Assembly (NCBI GenBank): GCA_031290475.1
Contig: JAITNM010000145.1
Coordinates: 1-36,898 of the forward strand
Origin: Treponema sp.
GTDB taxonomy: Bacteria; Spirochaetota; Spirochaetia; Treponematales; Breznakiellaceae
DNA length: 36,898 bases
Direction: 5' to 3'
A program made the translations under genes and the position numbers. The notes under the pieces are model-generated. The model did no database searches. It was not told where the DNA came from and saw nothing but the letters and a program-made list of their open reading frames with translations. Position 1 is the stretch's first letter, and every line of letters begins with the position of its first letter. Below are positions 31,662-36,898 of the stretch, one piece after another.

Positions 31662-32393
31662 CTAAAGGTGGCCGTCGTCCAGGATGACGATGTCTACCCG
31701 GCGGTTGTAGGACTGGCCTTCGGGGGTATCGTTTCGGCTTACCGGCATGGTGTGGGCAAAGCCCGCTACCTGGAAGCGGTTTTCATTTACCCCGATGTCG
31801 GTAAGGTAATGAAGCACGTTTATGGAACGCTGGGAAGAAAGCTCCCAGTTGGATTCCCAGGGACCGTTGGGGTCCACACCCACATCGTCGGTATGACCTT
31901 CGATACGGACCTTCCGGTTTTTAACATCATCCGATTCCAGGAGGGTCCCCAGCCGGAGCAGTATATCCCGGGTCTGTTCAATGTTTATCCGGGCGCTGGC
32001 GGGGTTGAAAAAGGCATCGGAAGCCAGGGAAATAACCAGGCCCCGTTCGTCGGAGGTAACCTTTACTTTATTTGAACGCATTTCGTTCTGGAAGAGACTT
32101 ACCGCCCGTTTCATGGCGGTTCCCATAACCCTGCCCTTGTCCATTGCAGGCAGGGACATGACGGTGTTCCCCAGATCGGCGCTTTTCCCAGCCGAGAGAG
32201 TATTACCGCCGGTATTGGCTCCCATACCGATATTGGCAAAGGAAGAGATCATAGCTTCCAGTTGAGAAGGGATAATATCGTCGGGGTTGAACAGGGCGAC
32301 AAAGAAACAGAGCATCAAGGTAACCATGTCCGAGTAGGTAACGATCCACTCGCCCCCTGCCCCGCCCGCGTCGGGCTTCTTCTTCTTCGCCAT
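31662..32393 (-). CDS. motB: MotB, flagellar stator protein
   Basis: Peptidoglycan-anchoring stator subunit. A short Lys-rich N-terminus is followed by one membrane helix (SDMVTLMLCFFVALF) with the proton-pathway Asp22 in TYSDMVTLM. The C-terminal OmpA-like domain contains RKVRIEGHTDDVGVDPNGPW and ELSSQRSINVL. 243 residues. AAAGG lies 5 bases before the ATG. It sits after motA with a 66-base gap filled by a two-hairpin element. Its TAG stop begins a short repeat shared with flhB. Confidence 0.95.
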   Translation of the reverse strand: MAKKKKPDAGGAGGEWIVTYSDMVTLMLCFFVALFNPDDIIPSQLEAMISSFANIGMGANTGGNTLSAGKSADLGNTVMSLPAMDKGRVMGTAMKRAVSLFQNEMRSNKVKVTSDERGLVISLASDAFFNPASARINIEQTRDILLRLGTLLESDDVKNRKVRIEGHTDDVGVDPNGPWESNWELSSQRSINVLHYLTDIGVNENRFQVAGFAHTMPVSRNDTPEGQSYNRRVDIVILDDGHL

Positions 32394-32408
32394 TGCAACC
32401 TTTACCTT

Positions 32409-32461
32409 GTGCGGCCATCAGGCCGCACTATTAAATCGAATATGAAACGAAGTTTCATATT
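32409..32461 (+). repeat. Two-hairpin palindromic element, copy 2 (motA-motB gap)
   Basis: GTGCGGCC-ATCA-GGCCGCAC (32409-32428), linker TATTAAATCG, then AATATGAAAC-GAA-GTTTCATATT (32439-32461). The right edge includes bases of the motA TAA stop (32462-32460). The element fills nearly the whole gap. Confidence 0.85.
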
Positions 32462-33242
32462 AGTCCTTCAGAACTTCCGCTTCAACGGACTTGCGGTCCG
32501 CGGGAGTTAAATACGAAAGCAGTTTCATTGCCAGGATACGGGGATTATCCCCCGCCTGGATAGAGAGTACGCCTTCAATTTCCATTTCTTTGACCCTGGA
32601 TTCCGCGCCGTCGAAGCTTTTCAACTTGCCGGCCCAGGGGATCATCATCAGGTTTGCAACCATGGACCCGTACAGCGTGGTGATAAGCGCGACGGCCATG
32701 TTCGGCCCCAGGGCGCTTTTATCTTCCAGGTTTTTCAACATACCGATAAGCCCGATAACCGTACCTAACATTCCCAACCCCGGCGCCAGGGTGCCCCACA
32801 TATTTACTACAGAAATTTTAGCCACATGCCGTTCCTGCATCTGGTTAAGCTCGGTTTCCATCAGATTACGGATAACTTCCGCGTCCGTTCCGTCAACCAC
32901 AAGGCGCAGTCCCTTTTTCATAAATTCATCGTCCAGGTCTTCCAATTCTTCTTCCAGCGCCAGAAGTCCTTCACGGCGGGCCTTTTCGGACATGGACATG
33001 AGCTTGGTGATGAGCCCCTTCTCGTTGAGCTGGGGGGTCTTCATGGTAAGGCCGATGGTGCCGAATATACCCAGCGCGTCGGACATACTACCAAAGGTAA
33101 ACAGGCCAAAGTACGACCCGGCCACAACGATGAGTACCGAGGGAATGTCAACATAGGTAAGGACTGAGTTACCCCCGGTCATGATCCCCATTAACACCAT
33201 GCCAAAACATCCGACCAATCCAATAATGGTTGATAGATTCAT
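32460..33242 (-). CDS. motA: MotA, flagellar stator protein
   Basis: Ion-channel stator subunit, 260 residues, four membrane helices. The conserved segments GTLAPGLGMLGTVIGLIGML (with the functionally important Pro) and YGSMVANLMMIPWAGKLKS are present, as is the cytoplasmic loop between helices 2 and 3 with charged residues. AGAGG lies 7 bases before the ATG. It pairs with motB downstream. Confidence 0.96.
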   Translation of the reverse strand: MNLSTIIGLVGCFGMVLMGIMTGGNSVLTYVDIPSVLIVVAGSYFGLFTFGSMSDALGIFGTIGLTMKTPQLNEKGLITKLMSMSEKARREGLLALEEELEDLDDEFMKKGLRLVVDGTDAEVIRNLMETELNQMQERHVAKISVVNMWGTLAPGLGMLGTVIGLIGMLKNLEDKSALGPNMAVALITTLYGSMVANLMMIPWAGKLKSFDGAESRVKEMEIEGVLSIQAGDNPRILAMKLLSYLTPADRKSVEAEVLKD

Positions 33243-33257
33243 GCCTAACCTCTATTC

Positions 33258-33294
33258 TGTGCGGCTTCTAGCCGCACACTTAAACCGAACATGC
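33258..33294 (+). repeat. Two-hairpin palindromic element, copy 3, truncated (flbD-motA gap)
   Basis: TGTGCGGC-TTCTA-GCCGCACA (33258-33278), then the linker TTAAACCGAACATG. The second hairpin is missing; the element ends directly at the flbD stop codon. Confidence 0.75.
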
Positions 33295-33492
33295 TTATTC
33301 CTCGTTTTTAAAACCGCCGATACACCGGCGGTATTCCACAATGCGATCAAGAACATCTTCTACTTTTTCCCGTACAATTACATGTTTCCCCGAAAGCATA
33401 AGCAGTGTTGTATCCGGCCTGAGTTCTATGGATTCTATCTGATGGGGATTGATGTAGTACTCTTTGCCGTCAAGGCGGGTTACTAATATCAT
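33295..33492 (-). CDS. flbD: FlbD family flagellar protein
   Basis: 65-residue protein of the FlbD family, commonly found between flgE and motA in spirochaetes and Firmicutes; small, probably cytoplasmic, precise function unknown. It carries the typical MILVTRLDGKEYYINPHQIE opening and a TLLMLSGKHVIVREKVEDVL core. AGAGGA lies about 6 bases before the ATG. Confidence 0.93.
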   Translation of the reverse strand: MILVTRLDGKEYYINPHQIESIELRPDTTLLMLSGKHVIVREKVEDVLDRIVEYRRCIGGFKNEE

Positions 33493-33517
33493 TAACGTCC
33501 TCTAAAATTATGTAAAG

Positions 33518-33583
33518 TGGAAAAATGTGCTCGGGGAATTTTCTTGGGGTCTCCGCAAGAAGTTTACTCAGCACATTTTTCCA
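33518..33583. repeat. 66-bp inverted-repeat element in the flgE-flbD gap
   Basis: The 14-base outer arms TGGAAAAATGTGCT and AGCACATTTTTCCA are perfect inverses. Inside, TTCTTG (33541-33546) pairs with CAAGAA (33556-33561). The inner TTCTTGGGGTCT resembles the core of the element at 10449. Confidence 0.75.
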
Positions 33584-33596
33584 AATTTACTTCCTT

Positions 33597-33630
33597 TTGA
33601 TACCTAGGGGTTTTAATACTTAGGTATCAA
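33597..33630. repeat. Hairpin downstream of flgE
   Basis: TTGATACCTA and TAGGTATCAA are perfect 10-base inverses around a 14-base loop, 17 bases after the flgE stop. It may protect the hook-gene transcript 3' end or attenuate transcription; this is inference. Confidence 0.7.
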
Positions 33631-33646
33631 TACAACATACATCCTA

Positions 33647-35047
33647 TTATCGTTTCAGGGTCAGCAGTTCCTGCAACAACTGGTCCGCTGTTTGGATAGT
33701 TCTGCTGTTTGCCTGGAAACCGCGCTGGGTGACGATCATGTCGGTAAACTGTTCGGCCATGTCCACGTTGGACATTTCCAGGGTGCCGGCAATGATCTTG
33801 CCCCGGCCCTGGGTGTTACAGGTTCCCACATTGGCGTTCCCCGAGTTGTTGGACACCACGTAGTTGTTGTCGCCGGATTTTTCCAAACCGCCCTGGTTGG
33901 CAAAACTTGCCAGGGCAATCTGGCCCAGGGTACGGGTATTACCGTTGCTGTACACCCCGGTAATAGTGCCGCTCTGGTCGATCTTGAAGTTTTCAAGGTA
34001 GCCCATGGTGTAGCCGTCCTGCTGAAAAGCCTTGGTGGTGCTGGATTCCGCGTACTGGGTGATGGTGTTGGTAAGAGCCCCCACCTGCCCCAGGTTGAGT
34101 TCGAATTCCTGCCGGACCATTGCGCCATCCGCGCCGGGGGTGGCGTTCTGCACATCAAAGGCTACCCGCATAATTACCGAGCCTTCCTCTGCCGAAGCGT
34201 TGCCGGCGGCGTCTACCACGCCGGCCAGGTTCCCCAGGTTGGAGAAGTTCACCGTAAAGGCGCTGCCGTCCCCTGCCGCAGGGGCTCCTTCGCCAAGACC
34301 GACGGTAGTGTTGGTGGGTTCGCCGTTTTCCGGGTCCACGATCACCGCGGCATTCCAGGAGTTCTGTTCGCCGGGGATCCTGTTGAATTCCACCCGCAGA
34401 GTATGGGTATCCCCAAAACTGTCGTAAACGTTGATCTCCGTGCCCCAGGTGCCTTGCAAAACTTCCGCCTGGTTCGCCCCTTCCGCGATGAAGGGGGTGC
34501 GCTTATCCAGGTTACAGGCGAAATTTACCGAAGCAGTGGCCCGGGCGGCGTCTTTGCCGCCTATGGGGATGATAAGGTCTTCGGTGTTCCGGGAGGTGTC
34601 CATAACCGGGACGCCGTTCATTTCCCGGGCCATCCAGCCCTGGACCTTCATGCCGTTGCCGGGGTTCACAAAGGTGCCTTCCCGGTCAACGGTAAAATCG
34701 CCAGCCCGGGTATAGAAAGCCTTTTCGCCATCCTTGAGGATGAAAAAGCCGGTTCCGGAAATAGCCAGGTCCGTTCCTACCCCGGTGGTCTGGAGGGACC
34801 CCTGGGTATGAATCGTGTCGATTGAGGCAATGGACATTCCGAGGCCCACTTCTTTCGGATTTACCCCGCCCACATTTTCCTGGGGCCTCGCAGCGGCATT
34901 GAGCTGCTGGTAGAGCATATCCTGAAAACTCACCCGTCCTTTCTTAAAGCCGGTAGTATTAATGTTGGATATATTATTACCGACCACATCCATCCTGGTC
35001 TGATGATTCTGCAACCCCGAAACTCCGGAGTATAATGATCGCATCAT
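33647..35047 (-). CDS. flgE: FlgE, flagellar hook protein
   Basis: Structural protein of the hook, 466 residues. The N-terminal rod-like motif [20 protein letters not shown] with [16 protein letters not shown] and the C-terminal [20 protein letters not shown] with [17 protein letters not shown] are both intact. Lys165 (PIGGK) and Cys178 (SVNFAC) occupy the same numbers as the T. denticola residues that form the lysinoalanine cross-link between hook subunits. AAGGAG lies about 11 bases before the first of two adjacent ATGs. There is no signal peptide, as expected for a type III substrate. It is exported after FlgD caps the hook. Confidence 0.97.
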   Translation of the reverse strand: MMRSLYSGVSGLQNHQTRMDVVGNNISNINTTGFKKGRVSFQDMLYQQLNAAARPQENVGGVNPKEVGLGMSIASIDTIHTQGSLQTTGVGTDLAISGTGFFILKDGEKAFYTRAGDFTVDREGTFVNPGNGMKVQGWMAREMNGVPVMDTSRNTEDLIIPIGGKDAARATASVNFACNLDKRTPFIAEGANQAEVLQGTWGTEINVYDSFGDTHTLRVEFNRIPGEQNSWNAAVIVDPENGEPTNTTVGLGEGAPAAGDGSAFTVNFSNLGNLAGVVDAAGNASAEEGSVIMRVAFDVQNATPGADGAMVRQEFELNLGQVGALTNTITQYAESSTTKAFQQDGYTMGYLENFKIDQSGTITGVYSNGNTRTLGQIALASFANQGGLEKSGDNNYVVSNNSGNANVGTCNTQGRGKIIAGTLEMSNVDMAEQFTDMIVTQRGFQANSRTIQTADQLLQELLTLKR

Positions 35048-35073
35048 AGCAGTTTTTCTCCTTATTCCCTAAT

Positions 35074-35556
35074 TTAGAAGGAATTATCGGACCGCAGGTC
35101 CGCAACTGTTGTTTTTAACGGTTCAAAAACTTTGATAACCTGTTCCCAGGAATAGTAATTCCCGTTCACCAGTACCTGGGGTACGCCTCCGCCCCGGGTC
35201 ACCGCGTTCACGGTACCTTGAATAAGATTTTCACCCTCGGTGAGTTCCACCGCCTTTCCCAACGCCGAAGCAGCTTCGCTGCCCTGGATCATATTGGTAA
35301 GCCGGTTGAAGTCATTGGCCATACTGGTCATCTGATCCAAGGTTGAAAACTGGGCCATCTGGGCTATGAATTCCTTATCCTCCATGGGAGCGGTAGGATC
35401 CTGATAAGAGAGCTGGGTGATCAAAAGTTTTAAAAAATCGTCTTTTCCCAAATTCTGCTGGGGATTTTTCCCCTGGTTAATTTTACTGTTGTGTTCTTTT
35501 ACGGTCTGGGTAAGATCAAACATATCCTGTGCGCTAAGAACCGATTCCAATGCCAT
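35074..35556 (-). CDS. flgD: FlgD, hook-capping protein
   Basis: Hook scaffold protein needed for FlgE assembly, 160 residues. The N-terminal FlgD domain contains LGKDDFLKLLITQLSYQDPT and APMEDKEFIAQMAQFSTLDQ. The C-terminal part is short (about 65 residues), as in other treponemes, without the full FLG_D/Ig-like domains of enterobacteria. AGGAG lies 8 bases before the ATG. Confidence 0.95.
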   Translation of the reverse strand: MALESVLSAQDMFDLTQTVKEHNSKINQGKNPQQNLGKDDFLKLLITQLSYQDPTAPMEDKEFIAQMAQFSTLDQMTSMANDFNRLTNMIQGSEAASALGKAVELTEGENLIQGTVNAVTRGGGVPQVLVNGNYYSWEQVIKVFEPLKTTVADLRSDNSF

Positions 35557-35574
35557 AATAATAACTCCTAACTA

Positions 35575-35624
35575 AGCGGCGATAGCCGCTACGTTAAATC
35601 GAACATTAACACGAAGTGTTAATG
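35575..35624 (+). repeat. Two-hairpin palindromic element, copy 4 (fliK-flgD gap)
   Basis: AGCGGC-GATA-GCCGCT (35575-35590), linker ACGTTAAATCGAA, CATTAACAC-GAA-GTGTTAATG (35604-35624). Both stems differ from the other copies by paired changes that keep the helices, while the linker is conserved. Confidence 0.8.
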
Positions 35625-35631
35625 ATTACTC

Positions 35632-36898
35632 CTAAACCAAAAAATTGATCTGAGACAGACTCTGACCATAGGCGCCGTTAAACCAGAAAAGCCCGTCAGC
35701 ATTACTGTTACCGCCATAAGACGCCGCCATCAGGCGTTCGGAAAAGTAGGGGCCCGGCTGCCGGCCGGACGCTTCCTCTCCTTCCCGCTGCCGGCCTTTG
35801 CCATCCTGGCCGCCGCCGGACGCTACGGACATCTCCAGGGACGCGCCGTCAAAACCCGAATCCCTAAAGGCCTGTTCCAATGATCCAATTTCCTGCTCAA
35901 ATGCCCGCAGGGCCTCGTTGCTTTCCACAATGATACGCCCTGCTATCTTGTTTTCGGTCATTTCCAAACGTATCTTTACATTTCCCAGGTGTTCCGGCCT
36001 CAGAGAAAGCCTGATGATCCCTTCTCCGCCGTCCTTGAGCATGATCGACGCGTGGCGCACAATGTCGCCGTTTAAATTTTCGTGGAGTTCCCGGGCGAGC
36101 ATGTTCCGGAAACTTACCTGGGGCCTGTTCTCCCGTTCAAAACTTATTTCCCCTTGGCTGCGGGCCTGGGACTTAAGATCCACGGTGATTTCCGTTTCCC
36201 GCCCAAACTTGGGTTCCCGGTCACCGCCGCTCCGGCTGTTTTCCAGAGCCTCCGGGGCGGCCTGTTCATTCCCCTTCCGGGTGGTCCTGAAATCCCGGAG
36301 CTCCAGGTTAAGCCTGTCCTTCCGGCGGTCCCCTTTCCTGGTTTCTCCGGTCCTTTCCCCTTCTTCCCGCCTGCCTTCCCCCGAAGGTTTATGACCCTGT
36401 TCCCGGGGCTTGGAGGCGAGTACGGCATTGGACGCGGCGGGATTCAGAGGCGCTTCCGCCCCTTCCCCTCCGGCCGGAGAGGCCCTCGGAGCCGGTTCTT
36501 CGGCCTTGTTTCCGGCTGATTCGGTTTTCGAAGGGGAGGAGCGGGACAGGGCTTCTTCAGCAGAACCGGCATGGGTTTCCTGAAGGGCCCTTGGGTCCCC
36601 GGTCTCTTCGCCGGTACGGGCAAGGAGGGCGCCGCCCTCCGAACCGGAACCTTCCCCGGCCCCGCTTTCCAGGGCCATTTCGTGGAAATCTTCGCCGGTA
36701 TTAGCCGCCTCGTCCGGACTTCCGGTAAGTACGGTTTTTTCGGGGATTTGAAGTTCCGCCGCAAGAAGAAGTTCAGCGGCTTCCGTTTCCGCTTCTTCTT
36801 CCTTGGCCCGGGCGTTTTCCTTTAGGCTTTTAAGTTCCCCGCTTTTTACGCCCTCCGCGTCTCCCCTTTCCCGGGCGTTTTCAGCCAGGGCCGGCGTT
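35632..36898 (-). CDS. fliK: FliK-type hook-length control protein (Tap1-like), 5' end outside the window
   Basis: The reading frame stays open from the stop at 35632 to the right edge, so the N-terminus is missing; the ATG at 36678 is internal. More than 420 residues are visible. The N-terminal part is low complexity, rich in Glu, Ala, Gly, Ser and Arg, with repeated ENAR motifs, as expected for the extended ruler of FliK. The C-terminal Flg_hook domain is clear: IRLSLRPEHLGNVKIRLEMT, then IIVESNEALRAFEQEIGSLE. FliK is secreted during hook growth and triggers the FlhB switch. Its place before flgD-flgE matches treponemal Tap1. Confidence in the family comes from the C-terminus and context. 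Confidence 0.88.
   Translation of the reverse strand, partial: TPALAENARERGDAEGVKSGELKSLKENARAKEEEAETEAAELLLAAELQIPEKTVLTGSPDEAANTGEDFHEMALESGAGEGSGSEGGALLARTGEETGDPRALQETHAGSAEEALSRSSPSKTESAGNKAEEPAPRASPAGGEGAEAPLNPAASNAVLASKPREQGHKPSGEGRREEGERTGETRKGDRRKDRLNLELRDFRTTRKGNEQAAPEALENSRSGGDREPKFGRETEITVDLKSQARSQGEISFERENRPQVSFRNMLARELHENLNGDIVRHASIMLKDGGEGIIRLSLRPEHLGNVKIRLEMTENKIAGRIIVESNEALRAFEQEIGSLEQAFRDSGFDGASLEMSVASGGGQDGKGRQREGEEASGRQPGPYFSERLMAASYGGNSNADGLFWFNGAYGQSLSQINFLV

Noticed and set aside
33692-34825. 377-residue open frame on the plus strand opposite flgE
   Set aside because: Pure antisense shadow of a certain hook gene; no ribosome-binding site, no recognisable domain.

Overview
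The window is bacterial chromosome from a spirochaete, most likely a Treponema close to the termite-gut species (T. primitia / T. azotonutricium type). The basis is gene order and protein character: a minus-strand motility operon fliK-flgD-flgE-flbD-motA-motB-fliL-fliM-fliY-fliO-fliP-fliQ-fliR-flhB-flhA-flhF-flhG followed by a sigma-28 gene and fapA, as in the treponemal fla operon; a FlgE with Lys165 and Cys178, the residues joined by the lysinoalanine cross-link in T. denticola; and spirochaete-type hypothetical proteins. The species is inference.

Layout from left to right. (1) 26-8127, minus strand: a visibly A+T-richer type I restriction-modification cassette, hsdM-hsdS-hsdR plus a coupled YgjP-type metallopeptidase, probably acquired horizontally. 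HsdM and HsdS both carry long C-terminal extensions. (2) 8128-15018: housekeeping genes argS (-), an AI-2E-family permease (+), pgeF (-) and a DUF5312-like spirochaete protein (-), then tRNA-Glu(CUC) and tRNA-Gln(CUG) behind a good sigma-70-type promoter. (3) 15019-36898: about 22 kb of minus-strand flagellar and motility genes, entering from the right edge inside fliK and ending at a hairpin terminator at 14997-15019. Its products are hook parts (FlgD, FlgE, FliK), stator (MotA, MotB), FliL, C-ring/switch (FliM, FliY), export gate (FliO, FliP, FliQ, FliR, FlhB, FlhA), flagellar placement GTPase and ATPase (FlhF, FlhG), the late sigma factor FliA/WhiG, and accessory proteins (FapA, FlbD, three poorly known ORFs).

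The most unusual content is a dense set of palindromic, MITE- or REP-like elements. A 145-bp element with TAGGAG...CTCCTA ends occurs three times (8171, 11805, 24253). A two-hairpin element occurs four times (12595, 32409, 33258, 35575). Other strong hairpins sit on or beside stop codons in the flagellar operon. One two-hairpin copy lies inside pgeF and encodes 16 in-frame residues, like a Rickettsia palindromic element; the 145-bp element supplies the last codons and stop of the same gene.

The motB-fliL gap holds a terminator-like hairpin, a near-consensus sigma-28 promoter (TAATGTTT-N11-GCCGATGA) and a leader with several stem-loops. This suggests the long operon is split into transcription units, with the downstream part (fliL to fliA and beyond) under the FliA it encodes.
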